From NCBI RefSeq assembly GCF_000336575.1, contig NZ_AOPO01000001.1, positions 682,001 to 746,000 on the forward strand: DNA of 64,000 nucleotides. The letters are read 5' to 3'. The notes beneath the pieces are model-generated. The model had not been told where the DNA came from. It ran no database searches and was given only the letters and a program-made list of their open reading frames with translations. This document shows positions 9,901 through 18,060 of the stretch, one piece after another. The stretch is from Vreelandella titanicae BH1 (GTDB taxonomy: Bacteria; Pseudomonadota; Gammaproteobacteria; Pseudomonadales; Halomonadaceae). Within the stretch, counting starts at the first letter, position 1, and the number at the start of each line of letters is the position of its first letter. The position numbers and the translations under genes were made by a program.

Positions 9901-9916
9901 AGCGCGCCCTTGTGAC
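9832..9916. repeat. Transposon left end: terminal inverted repeat and TnsB-type sites
   Basis: The 25-bp terminal repeat is 9832-9856. The motif TGCGAC occurs at 9851-9856 and 9871-9876, 20 bp apart, with an imperfect third (TGTGAC) at 9911-9916. Repeated transposase sites inside both ends are characteristic of Tn7. The first site is placed at the same distance from the end as on the right. Confidence 0.85.
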
Positions 9917-11681
9917 GGTTTCACTCAAACAATGCAGAACCTTTAGCTTTTCAGACGGCACTCTCAAAGACGAAGCTGAACGCTTGGTCGTTTGGTGGTA
10001 TGGGCCTATCGAAAAAAATACCCGCTCAGAAAGCGTCCCTAAAATTTATGTATTTTTCAGACCCATTGATAAGAATAACAATTTAGGGAATGTGATTGAG
10101 CGAACGACGGTCTTAACACATGTCGGACTATTGAGGATCGGTTCTGTCTGGGAAAAGGGGGTGAGCAACTCTCGCATCGCGTTTGATGAGAGAACATTCC
10201 CCGTTTCATTTTCTCCAGGCGGCTGGCGGATAGTCTCTCTAGATGACTTACGCAAAGCAGGGCGCAGCCTCTATACCTCCTTTCATGATGAATACTATTT
10301 GCCACTGAACAGAGAGCAAAGATCTTATCTGATCGAATTTGACCTTCCAGATGGCAAACACTTGCTCATCCCTTGCACAGAATTTTTTACTCGCGTTTAC
10401 GGTCGATCCTCTGAAATCAAGCGGGTGCTCGCCACTTACCCCTGGGAGGCGGTCAAAGAACGTCTTTATCGACCGCTTAATGCGCCTGCATCCCCAGGTA
10501 CATGGCCTGTCAAATTTACGTATCGTGTTCATAAACACGATGCCATTTTGCTCGCGCATATGCTGTACGACCCCTATGCTGAACAGGCCGCCAGAAAAAT
10601 TTATTCACAGATTGAAGCCCGCTTCCCCGAAGATAGGATACTTTTTGAGGTCACGCCTTGGTTCCAGGGAAGCGGGGAACTCTCTGTTTCTGGCGTTCCG
10701 ATTGATGGTGGCAAGACATTTCTAGGGTTGCAGATATTAGGCTGTACTCAGCCTGACGGTGCCACGATCCATCGCGAAAGAGAGAAGTCAACGACAGTAC
10801 CAGCCACCGATGGCGATGATGCTCCCACTCAATTTCCCTATCATCAGCTTCCAAACATCCCCGATGTCATTGACCTGACGGATGATGAAGAGCCAGACCA
10901 TGGCTCTTCTTGGCTAGACCTTACTGAGGACGAATTCGTTATTTTAGGTAAGCCTCGCGTCGTCTTGGATAAACGATATACCCGAAAAAACGTGCCCGAT
11001 ACACGAGGCGTCCCCGTTCCTGGTGACGAAACGATTTTCTCCACTGGAGAGCCCTATGGGTCAGGGAAGGGAGTGGGACAAGCGTCTATTCACGCCCCCA
11101 TTACACTGGAGTCGCAGGGCTTTCTACGTGATATGTGGAATGCGCTTCTCTATTTAAAATCAGCCTATCCTACAGCGATTCATAGCGTTAGCTGGTTTAC
11201 CTTTGAAGATGGCTTCAGCACTTCCCCTGACCCTCGGTTAATTAGCCTCGAACCCTTAGGCATAGACGATGATGTAGAAACGTCCGTGGCCAATTGGGTC
11301 TATATGGACACTCAGACCAAGGTTCCTCGCGGGGTACTCGTCATCAAGGTGCATGTGTTAGATCAAGCGCTTTATCTCATGGAACTCCAACGCCGCCCGC
11401 CTAAACCCAGAAATGGCGGTAGGGAGGAAGGGTCAAAACCTCCGTCCTACAAAGGTTTGGTATTTACGCTGGATCACCAAGGCAGCTTTGAACACTGGTT
11501 GCGCCAAGTGCTGTCTAACGTGCGGCACGTTGAAGGTGTCGTTCAAAAACTCGTTCGTCACTGCCCAGGATTCGCCGATACGTTCAAGCACCCTAAAGCC
11601 AAAAATGAAAACGTTCCCTGCGAAGCTTCTGTGATGAATGCCTTCAGTAAAGTAGGCATCACCCGTGGTGATTTAACCTAA
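9912..11681 (+). CDS. tnsE: TnsE-like transposition protein
   Basis: 589 residues from a GTG 80 bp inside the left transposon end. Comparison with remembered Tn7 TnsE shows the same order of features: an N-terminal strand PKIYVFFRPID (Tn7 WRIFVWFNPMQ), a central acidic linker (DVIDLTDDEE ... LDLTEDEF), the block FVILGKPRVVLDKRYTRK, the short match FSTGEPYG (Tn7 VSTDEPHL), then a C-terminal domain beginning about residue 393 (FLRDMWNALLYLKSAYP) and ending in FKHPKAKNEN, parallel to the HPKG of Tn7. TnsE directs Tn7 to replicating conjugal plasmids through DNA 3' ends and the sliding clamp. Unlike Tn7, the gene is at the end opposite tnsABC, beyond the cargo. The similarity is weak in sequence; structural comparison would decide it. 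Confidence 0.68.
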   Translation: MTVSLKQCRTFSFSDGTLKDEAERLVVWWYGPIEKNTRSESVPKIYVFFRPIDKNNNLGNVIERTTVLTHVGLLRIGSVWEKGVSNSRIAFDERTFPVSFSPGGWRIVSLDDLRKAGRSLYTSFHDEYYLPLNREQRSYLIEFDLPDGKHLLIPCTEFFTRVYGRSSEIKRVLATYPWEAVKERLYRPLNAPASPGTWPVKFTYRVHKHDAILLAHMLYDPYAEQAARKIYSQIEARFPEDRILFEVTPWFQGSGELSVSGVPIDGGKTFLGLQILGCTQPDGATIHREREKSTTVPATDGDDAPTQFPYHQLPNIPDVIDLTDDEEPDHGSSWLDLTEDEFVILGKPRVVLDKRYTRKNVPDTRGVPVPGDETIFSTGEPYGSGKGVGQASIHAPITLESQGFLRDMWNALLYLKSAYPTAIHSVSWFTFEDGFSTSPDPRLISLEPLGIDDDVETSVANWVYMDTQTKVPRGVLVIKVHVLDQALYLMELQRRPPKPRNGGREEGSKPPSYKGLVFTLDHQGSFEHWLRQVLSNVRHVEGVVQKLVRHCPGFADTFKHPKAKNENVPCEASVMNAFSKVGITRGDLT

Positions 11682-11714
11682 CAGGCATCTATTCACTTAT
11701 CAGCCTGAAATGTG

Positions 11715-13085
11715 TCACGAAGGCCATCGTGTATGGTGGTTATCAATGACAAACATGTGCCGATGCACATTTCTGAGATGATAGTGGGGATGGCTATGAG
11801 GTTCAGGCCCCTCCCATCCTTCATGCTCGTGTTGATGGTGCTCGTCGTGATAGTGAAGATGGCTATGACGTATAGGCGAGTGCTCATGCGCAATCTCTAT
11901 TGGATCTCTACGAGGCCAAGCAAACGCAGCAAGCCCCGTCGCCGTTAAAGCCACGGTTCCGAGCATTGCGAACGTTCCGGTCATTCCCATATTCAGCCCT
12001 AACCACCCTGCCAACGGATAGGTGATCAACCAGCAACAGTGTGACAACGAGAATTGGGCAGCAAATAGCGCTGGACGATCCTCCGGCTGGCACGAACGCT
12101 TGAGCAAGCGTCCGGTAGGGGTCATGACCATCGACGCGCCTGCACCCAATAGCCACCATAGCCCGACCAGCCCCGCAAACGATGGGCCTAGCCAGCCCAA
12201 GTAGAGACTGAGCGCCATGATAATGCCACCCAACAGCATGACTGGTCGTTCAGGCAGTCGATCCAGTACCTTAGGTAGCAGTAAGGCCACCAGCATGGAA
12301 CCCCCTCCTGCGGCAGCAAAGGCCAAAGCTACTTCTTTCTCGCCAAGCCCCAACATAGAGCGCACAAGCACTACCGTATTGACGATCTGCATCGCTCCGG
12401 CGGCAGAGACCGCCAAGTTCAACGCCAACAGACCGCGCAAGCGAGGTGTTTTTAGATAAATCCGTATGCCGTGAGAAACGCGACGCCAAACGCCGGGAAT
12501 TTCTTCTAGCGGTTGTGACTCAGGTAACATCACCGATATAACCAGGGAGGCAGAGATCACGAACGCCAGAGCGTTGAGTACAAACAGGACATCAAAGCTC
12601 ATCACCATCAGTAATGCTGCTGCCGCCATCGGGCTAAGAAGATTCTCTAAATCGTAGGCAAGGCGTGACAGGGATAATGCTCGCGTGTATTGCTCTTCGT
12701 CTTCTAGGATGTCTGGTATTGTCGCCTGGAAAACGGGCGTGAAGCCTGCTGAGCAAGCATTGAGTAGAAAGATCAGCACATAGATTTGCCACACTTCTGT
12801 AACGAAAGGCAGTGCGCAAACCACGGCTGCTCGCAGCAAGTCGAGGCTAACCAACAACGTGCGTCGAGGTAGGCGTGAGGCGTAAGCACCCACCAGTGGC
12901 GCAATGCCCACGTAGGCGACCATCTTAATTGCCAGCGCTGTGCCTAGTACGACACCCGCCTGCCCCCCAGCAAGATCATGAGCCAGTAACGCTAGGGCAA
13001 CGGTGGTCAAACCGGTGCCAATCAGTGCAATGACCTGAGCGAAAAAGAGATGGCGATAGACGCGATGGGCGAGTACATCGAGCAT
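11715..13085 (-). CDS. nreB: MFS metal exporter with histidine-rich C-terminus (NreB-like)
   Basis: 456 residues. About 12 hydrophobic segments occupy residues 10-395, with MFS-type loops (YASRLPRRTLL near residue 67). The last ~55 residues are extremely His-rich (HSHLHYHDEHHQHEHE, PHSHPHYHLRNVHRHM), as in NreB nickel exporters. It lies 35 bp downstream of a CsoR/RcnR-family regulator on the same strand (GAGGAACG ribosome site), forming a regulator-exporter operon inside the transposon. Most likely it exports Ni(II) and perhaps Co(II) from the cytoplasm; the metal is inferred from family and context. Confidence 0.8.
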   Translation of the reverse strand: MLDVLAHRVYRHLFFAQVIALIGTGLTTVALALLAHDLAGGQAGVVLGTALAIKMVAYVGIAPLVGAYASRLPRRTLLVSLDLLRAAVVCALPFVTEVWQIYVLIFLLNACSAGFTPVFQATIPDILEDEEQYTRALSLSRLAYDLENLLSPMAAAALLMVMSFDVLFVLNALAFVISASLVISVMLPESQPLEEIPGVWRRVSHGIRIYLKTPRLRGLLALNLAVSAAGAMQIVNTVVLVRSMLGLGEKEVALAFAAAGGGSMLVALLLPKVLDRLPERPVMLLGGIIMALSLYLGWLGPSFAGLVGLWWLLGAGASMVMTPTGRLLKRSCQPEDRPALFAAQFSLSHCCWLITYPLAGWLGLNMGMTGTFAMLGTVALTATGLAAFAWPRRDPIEIAHEHSPIRHSHLHYHDEHHQHEHEGWEGPEPHSHPHYHLRNVHRHMFVIDNHHTRWPS

Positions 13086-13119
13086 AGAGCGTTCCTCAAG
13101 TGAGGGGGCTTAGATGTAT

Positions 13120-13395
13120 TTACAGGTAGCGGGCAATGGCCTTGAACTCTTCAGCCCGCGCCCGCTGCGTTTGATCCTGAGAATCCAAGGCATTCTCTAG
13201 GCAGTGATCGATATGATCTAAAACCAAGGCACGTTTGGCCTGTTGAATAGCTTTCTCAACCGCATGAAGCTGCTGAGCAATGTCCAGACACTGGCGACCG
13301 TCCTCTATCATCTGCGTCACGCTCGAAAGGTGTCCCCGAGCCCGGTTCAAGCGCTTGATGATATCGGGATGTGACTGGTGTGTATGTATTGTCAT
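13120..13395 (-). CDS. nreA: CsoR/RcnR-family metal-sensing repressor (NreA-like)
   Basis: 91 residues, all-helical family. It begins MTIHTHQSHPDIIKRLNRA and has Cys36, His61, His64 and Cys65 (DHIDHCLEN), plus N-terminal histidines at 4, 6 and 9. The Cys36-His61-Cys65 set is the CsoR metal site; the N-terminal histidines resemble nickel/cobalt sensors of the RcnR, NreA and DmeR types. These proteins repress their operon and release DNA on binding metal. First gene of the operon with the MFS exporter and divergent from the His-rich protein and HupE genes, so one operator could serve both. Confidence 0.85.
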   Translation of the reverse strand: MTIHTHQSHPDIIKRLNRARGHLSSVTQMIEDGRQCLDIAQQLHAVEKAIQQAKRALVLDHIDHCLENALDSQDQTQRARAEEFKAIARYL

Positions 13396-13418
13396 TTTCT
13401 TTCCCTTATTCTATTCCT

Positions 13419-13435
13419 ATCCCCCTGGAAGGGAT
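13419..13435. promoter_or_regulatory. Candidate operator of the metal regulator
   Basis: ATCCCCCTGGAAGGGAT: a short inverted repeat with C and G tracts in the divergent intergenic region between the regulator and the His-rich gene. CsoR/RcnR operators contain G/C tracts flanked by inverted A/T bases, so the form fits; binding is inferred. Confidence 0.45.
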
Positions 13436-13523
13436 GATAAACTATTGTTGCTACGCGGCGCTACGGCGTAAGCAAACTGTTATTTACTTTTTTTATCGTC
13501 AATTTTTGTCCTGGTTGCTTTAA

Positions 13524-13889
13524 ATGCTCAATCGGCTGCGCCACCGCCTTGGCTATCTGACCCTGCTACTGCTGTTTTTGCCTAGCCTATTGCTTACCAG
13601 TGTGGGCGAAGCGAATGCGCATGGCGCAATGAGCATGGTCGGCGTTGAGTCATCTCACCATGAGAGTGTTCAGAAGGCCCATGGGCATACCCATGGGCAT
13701 GAACACGATGACGGTCGTCACCTCTCTCATGAGAGCGGCAGTCACTTCCACGAACAAGCGGACCGGTTGGGGGCGAGCATTGCCATCGCGCCGAACGTCC
13801 GTCATGCCCTGCGGCTGGGCGAACGGCGCGGTATTCCCCTGCGTCGTGTCTACCGCTTGGAGCGGCCTCCACGGCCAGTCGTTGCTTGA
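13524..13889 (+). CDS. Secreted histidine-rich small protein
   Basis: 121 residues. A strong signal peptide ends GEANA before HGAMSM. The mature part has many histidines in clusters (HHESVQ, HGHTHGHEHDDGRH, HESGSHFHEQ) and a basic Pro/Arg-rich tail (RRVYRLERPPRPVVA). It probably binds Ni or Co in the periplasm. First gene of the rightward cargo operon, 55 bp before the HupE/UreJ gene. No named family is recognised; the context in a nickel-type resistance module is the main guide. Confidence 0.7.
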   Translation: MLNRLRHRLGYLTLLLLFLPSLLLTSVGEANAHGAMSMVGVESSHHESVQKAHGHTHGHEHDDGRHLSHESGSHFHEQADRLGASIAIAPNVRHALRLGERRGIPLRRVYRLERPPRPVVA

Positions 13890-13944
13890 TGACTGGGGCC
13901 ATCCATCGGATGGCCAAGACTAATGACAGACCCGTGGAGGTTGC

Positions 13945-14679
13945 ATGTTTCCATCCCAAGTAAGGGGTGCGCTCGGCTTGCCTATAATGGCCCGACGCCA
14001 CGCCTTAGCCTTTCTAACCCTGCTGTTAATGCTACTGGGCGCCAGTGGCGAGGCGCTTGCTCACGCGGTGGCCGAAGGTGACAAGGGCTACATCCAAGAG
14101 ATCTATGGCGTTCATCTGATCTCGTTTATGTATCTCGGTGCCAAGCACATGGTAACGGGGTATGACCACATTCTGTTTTTGCTAGGGGTCATCTTTTTCC
14201 TCTACCGAATGCAGCATATCGCTATTTACGTCAGCCTCTTTGCCATCGGTCACTCGACGACCATGCTACTAGGGGTGTACTTCAATATCGGCATCAATAG
14301 CTACCTCATCGATGCCATCATCGGGCTCTCCGTTGTTTACAAGGCGCTCGATAACATCGGTGCGTATCAGCGCTGGTTCGGCTTTCAGCCCAACACCAAG
14401 GTAGCCACATCGGTGTTCGGTCTGTTTCATGGCTTTGGCCTGTCGAGCAAGATCATTGAGTACGATATCGCTCCCGATGGCCTCGTCCCTAACCTTCTGG
14501 CATTCAATATAGGCGTAGAGATCGGCCAGCTACTGGCATTGAGCGCTATTCTCATCGTAATGGGCTTCTGGCGACGCACTACTGGCTTCTTACGCCATGC
14601 GTATACCGCCAACGTCGCCATGATGTGTGCTGGTTTTATGCTGGTGGGTTATCAACTGACCGGCTATTTCATCGCCTAA
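13945..14679 (+). CDS. HupE/UreJ-family membrane protein
   Basis: 244 residues with an N-terminal signal-like segment (residues ~15-38, ending EALAHA) and about six further membrane helices. Family motifs are visible: MVTGYDHILFLLGV, FAIGHSTTMLLG, VFGLFHGFGLSSK and FNIGVEIGQLLAL, with conserved His and Asp in the helices. HupE/UreJ proteins are nickel permeases associated with hydrogenase or urease, or with metal resistance modules as here. A GGAGG site precedes the ATG at 13945; an alternative start is the ATG at 13987. The direction of metal movement cannot be told from sequence. Confidence 0.82.
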   Translation: MFPSQVRGALGLPIMARRHALAFLTLLLMLLGASGEALAHAVAEGDKGYIQEIYGVHLISFMYLGAKHMVTGYDHILFLLGVIFFLYRMQHIAIYVSLFAIGHSTTMLLGVYFNIGINSYLIDAIIGLSVVYKALDNIGAYQRWFGFQPNTKVATSVFGLFHGFGLSSKIIEYDIAPDGLVPNLLAFNIGVEIGQLLALSAILIVMGFWRRTTGFLRHAYTANVAMMCAGFMLVGYQLTGYFIA

Positions 14680-14694
14680 TTGAAGGAGTCCCTG

Positions 14695-15468
14695 ATGTAT
14701 AACACTGATCTTCCAACCCGTGCCGAACTACCATCAACGGGTCAGTTACTTCGCTCTACGCTAATAGCAGCGGTTATTGCCGTCGCTTTACTGATCACGG
14801 TTGTGTTACCTGCTGAGTATGCCATTGACCCCACCGGCGCTGGGCGCTTGCTGGGGCTGACTGAGATGGGAGAAATCAAGACCCAGTTAGCCGAAGAAGC
14901 CGAACTCGATCAGGCTAACGATCAAGCCAGCGCCCAACAAACTGCTCAAGCCACTGCACCTCAAGAGGCTGCTAGTGATAGCCAACCTTCGACCGCAACC
15001 GCTACTGCTGTGCCAACTTCAGACGTAGAGACGGAGCAGGTAGCCGCTTCGTTACCAGAAGGTCAAGAGATGGTGCAGACTGAAGCAAACGTAGCGCTTG
15101 CTGACGCTCCTGCCGCTGAGGAGACACCTTCCCAGGCAACTGAAGAAACTGCGGCATGGGGTGATGAGGTGACATTCACACTCACCCCGGGTGAAGGTAC
15201 CGAGTATAAGCTAACGATGGAAGAAGGTGCTGTCGCGACATTCGCTTGGGCGTCCGACGGCGGGCCACTTAATTTTGACACTCACGGCGATGGCAATGGG
15301 AACTCCATCAGCTACGAGAAGGGGCGTGGCGTACCCGAAGATGAGGGAGAGCTGGAAGCTGCTTTCACCGGCAACCACGGCTGGTTCTTCCGTAACCGCA
15401 ATGACAACGACGTGACCGTGGTCTTGCGTGTTGGGGGAGACTACGGGGAGCTGAAAGGTATGCTTTGA
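14695..15468 (+). CDS. Membrane-anchored protein next to HupE (transmembrane anchor protein)
   Basis: 257 residues from the ATG at 14695, which has AAGGAG six bases upstream; the frame is open from a TTG at 14680. One transmembrane helix (STLIAAVIAVALLITVVLP, about residues 20-42) is followed by a long low-complexity Ala/Glu/Gln/Thr-rich linker (residues ~60-155) and a C-terminal domain of about 100 residues (TFTLTPGEGTEYKL, ATFAWASDGGPLNFDTHGD, GNHGWFFRNRN). Such proteins commonly follow HupE/UreJ genes in metal resistance modules; their function is not known. Last gene of the cargo operon. Confidence 0.72.
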   Translation: MYNTDLPTRAELPSTGQLLRSTLIAAVIAVALLITVVLPAEYAIDPTGAGRLLGLTEMGEIKTQLAEEAELDQANDQASAQQTAQATAPQEAASDSQPSTATATAVPTSDVETEQVAASLPEGQEMVQTEANVALADAPAAEETPSQATEETAAWGDEVTFTLTPGEGTEYKLTMEEGAVATFAWASDGGPLNFDTHGDGNGNSISYEKGRGVPEDEGELEAAFTGNHGWFFRNRNDNDVTVVLRVGGDYGELKGML

Positions 15469-15482
15469 TCCCCTTAACTGAA

Positions 15483-15509
15483 CCGCTCCGGCCAAAAAGG
15501 CCGGGGCGG
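15483..15509. terminator. Strong hairpin between convergent cargo and transposition operons
   Basis: Stem CCGCTCCGGCC / GGCCGGGGCGG (one mismatch) with an AAAAA loop, placed between two operons that converge. There is no clear T-run, so intrinsic termination is uncertain, but the position fits a bidirectional transcription barrier. Confidence 0.5.
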
Positions 15510-15556
15510 CCCCCATAGCGCACCTAACGACAAACAGCAAAGCTAACGTTTTACTC

Positions 15557-17017
15557 TTATACAATAGGCAGCCAGTAGCTCACGCCCTCCATGCTAACCC
15601 GAACCCCGTCCCCTGAATGCTCCACGGCCTGCTGACGGAGTACTTTTTTAGATACTTTCTTGTCATGAAAGTATTCCATGGCAGTGACGACCCATCGCTC
15701 CTTCCACTCCTCCCCTTGATCAGCTGACTTAGCCATTTGCATCATGGTGCGAGCCAACTTTTCTTTTCGCCGTTTTCCTGCCCGTTTCTCATCCACCCTA
15801 GGGGTCAGTGTGGTGGCATGTTGGCGATTTAAGAAATTGGTAAACCCCGTCACCGAGGCTGCTTGTCCGGGCACCGCACTCAAGTAACTGTCCACATCGC
15901 CCTGATTAGGTAGCCGCTGTCCCTCTCGGTCAGTATTGAGTAACAATGCGGCTGCCGCGCTTAGTGCAAAGCGTGCGGACGTATGGGACGTTCTGCCCGC
16001 CTCAATACGTGCTTCTAATTGCTGCCAATAGGTTTGCAGCACACTTTCTGATAACGAAGCGGACGGCATGGAACTGAGGTACGCCTGAATACGCCGTTTC
16101 TCCGAGCTTATGCGCTTGGCCTGATGATCCGGCTCAACCCCTTTCTCTTCATGCAACCAGCGCATAGGGAGCCTCACTCGCCGCAACCCCTCAGCCCCAA
16201 AGTGATGGAGCAGCTCCAGATAACTTGGTATGCGTGACCATGCCTGGTCGAGCTCAAGGAAGAATAATAAGAAGGTGTTGATCTTTAGTGCCGCTTTATG
16301 CGGTCCCGTGGTGCGAATCAACCATTCACCAAACTCCCCAAATGCCTCACTTAACGCTTTGGCACTGATGCCAGCTTGGCCAATAGTGACCCGCTTACGA
16401 CATGTCCGCGTCCAGTAGCAGGGCTCACAGACATCGCCTCGCCCCGCTGGCATAGGATGACCACAAGATGGACAGGTAATCTCACCTTGTTCATAACAGG
16501 CCTTGCACAATGCATCACCGCTAGATGCCACCACTAATAAGCGATGTCGACGACACGCAGAGCAGGTACCGTGGTCTGCCGTCGCACAGCTTGGACATAA
16601 GCGATGGTCATTTCCCATACGAGTCACCCGGGTAAGACGTTGAGACGGCTTCCCACACGCCTCGCAAGGCTCTGATTCTCTAAAATAGGGAGCACAGGCG
16701 TTACAAACAGGGCCGTAGGGAGTGACCTTGCCGATGTTGTAGTCTGAACTGGCTTTCCCACATCGCGCGCACGGTTTGTCGACATCACACTGGCGACAGA
16801 CGGCTTCTGGGTCATTCTTAGGCAGACGAGCTAACTCACCACATCGTGGGCACATTCGCCGCTTAAACACCCGAGCATAGCAAGTTGAGCAGTAACCATG
16901 CCCCTTATGGCGTCGCCACAATTTGGAGACTTCTCGACCACACTCATCGCAGTCTACCGTTTTGTGTTGCTTCAAGAGGTTGGCTCCGCTTTCATTCTCC
17001 GTTTTAAACGCGCCCAT
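15557..17017 (-). CDS. Zinc-ribbon-rich transposition accessory protein (TniE-like)
   Basis: 486 residues. The first ~215 residues carry a run of CxxC pairs (CDECGREVSKL, CPRCGELARL, CARCGKASSD, CEACGKPSQRL, CSACRRHRLL, CPSCGHPMPAG), i.e. several zinc ribbons. The rest is mainly helical and includes a part (residues ~330-400, SARFALSAAAALLLN) that recalls the core-binding domain of tyrosine recombinases, but no catalytic R-H-R-Y set was found. It overlaps the tniQ end by 46 bp, so it is the fifth gene of the tnsABC-tniQ operon. Tn6022-type elements have a fifth gene, tniE, in this place; equivalence is inferred. A role in DNA target recognition with TniQ is possible. Confidence 0.65.
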   Translation of the reverse strand: MGAFKTENESGANLLKQHKTVDCDECGREVSKLWRRHKGHGYCSTCYARVFKRRMCPRCGELARLPKNDPEAVCRQCDVDKPCARCGKASSDYNIGKVTPYGPVCNACAPYFRESEPCEACGKPSQRLTRVTRMGNDHRLCPSCATADHGTCSACRRHRLLVVASSGDALCKACYEQGEITCPSCGHPMPAGRGDVCEPCYWTRTCRKRVTIGQAGISAKALSEAFGEFGEWLIRTTGPHKAALKINTFLLFFLELDQAWSRIPSYLELLHHFGAEGLRRVRLPMRWLHEEKGVEPDHQAKRISSEKRRIQAYLSSMPSASLSESVLQTYWQQLEARIEAGRTSHTSARFALSAAAALLLNTDREGQRLPNQGDVDSYLSAVPGQAASVTGFTNFLNRQHATTLTPRVDEKRAGKRRKEKLARTMMQMAKSADQGEEWKERWVVTAMEYFHDKKVSKKVLRQQAVEHSGDGVRVSMEGVSYWLPIV

Positions 17018-18060
17018 GAGGCTCTCACTGCGCGTTCCGACGTAGGGCGATGATCCGGTTGAGCGCGGCGGCGATGTGGCCCATGCGGGTGATGAGATAA
17101 CCGTGATAACAACGGCAACAACATAACGGGGGGTGACTTTCGGGGATCATGAAGCGCACTCGTTTTGACATTACAATCGACCAGAGCGCTAAACGTTTTT
17201 TCAAGGCCTATACTTAGCAAACGCTCCACCGCCGCTAATAAAGCACAACGCTCGTTGACAGGCAGCAGCTCAAACGCCAACCCAGACACAGGCATTCGGC
17301 AATCCGTAACCGAAATGCCCAATGATAGAAGCGCATCGCCGAGGGGTGACGCAGGCCTCCGACTTGCACGCCGTACAACGCTAAGAAAGAAGGTCACCAT
17401 AGAAAACCAATCGGCAGGTGCGATAGAGGCCTGCCTAAACGTCACGTTATCCGATTTTAAAACACGATCCGCCATCACTTGGAAACTGAACGCTTCAGGT
17501 AAATACGACGTGCACACCGCCTTCCTAAAATCGTCATGACACCGGCTGCACTGAGCTAAATGTTGATCTTCCGCTGACAGGCGATGGGGCTCTATCGGGG
17601 CCTTACATGCTGGGCACTCATCTATCAGCTGCACCCCATGAAAGCGGCACCCAATGTGCCAAGCGAATCGCCAGTGTCGGCGCAAGTAGGGGGTTGAGTC
17701 CTCTGCCAAGCACAACGTGCATACCTGTTGTCCTCCATAGCGGGTTCGATTGCGGCTGCCGAGTGCTAACAACCAGGGCCAAGTCCGCGTTTCCGGTAAT
17801 GAGTAACCAGCCACTTTCTCACAATCGTCCCTCATCCCAGCCTTCTGAAAATCAGCGTAAGAGATCCCCGAGGCATTGACTAATGGGCGCATTCTGACGA
17901 GGGGAATTTCCCTATCAATATCCCTTATCCATATACGCCATGTTGGCCAAATAGCCCCAGTGAGCGACAAAGGATCACATCCCTGTCTCAACGCCGCCCG
18001 TACCAACCATGAAGAAAGGGATTCCTCAGGCAACAGAGGCACACTCAGCGCCCACGGCAT
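16972..18060 (-). CDS. tniQ: TniQ/TnsD-family target-selection protein
   Basis: 362 residues. The N-terminus has the TniQ pattern LLPEESLSSWLVRAALRQG, followed by zinc-ligand pairs CTLCLAEDS, HWRFAWHIGCRFHG, CPACKAPIEPHR and CSRCHDDF. TniQ/TnsD proteins recognise the attachment site and recruit TnsC. As the only TniQ protein here it is the likely reader of the comM target. Its start overlaps the tnsC stop by one base, showing translational coupling. No cas genes are present, so it is not a CRISPR-guided element. Confidence 0.9.
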   Translation of the reverse strand: MPWALSVPLLPEESLSSWLVRAALRQGCDPLSLTGAIWPTWRIWIRDIDREIPLVRMRPLVNASGISYADFQKAGMRDDCEKVAGYSLPETRTWPWLLALGSRNRTRYGGQQVCTLCLAEDSTPYLRRHWRFAWHIGCRFHGVQLIDECPACKAPIEPHRLSAEDQHLAQCSRCHDDFRKAVCTSYLPEAFSFQVMADRVLKSDNVTFRQASIAPADWFSMVTFFLSVVRRASRRPASPLGDALLSLGISVTDCRMPVSGLAFELLPVNERCALLAAVERLLSIGLEKTFSALVDCNVKTSALHDPRKSPPVMLLPLLSRLSHHPHGPHRRRAQPDHRPTSERAVRASWARLKRRMKAEPTS

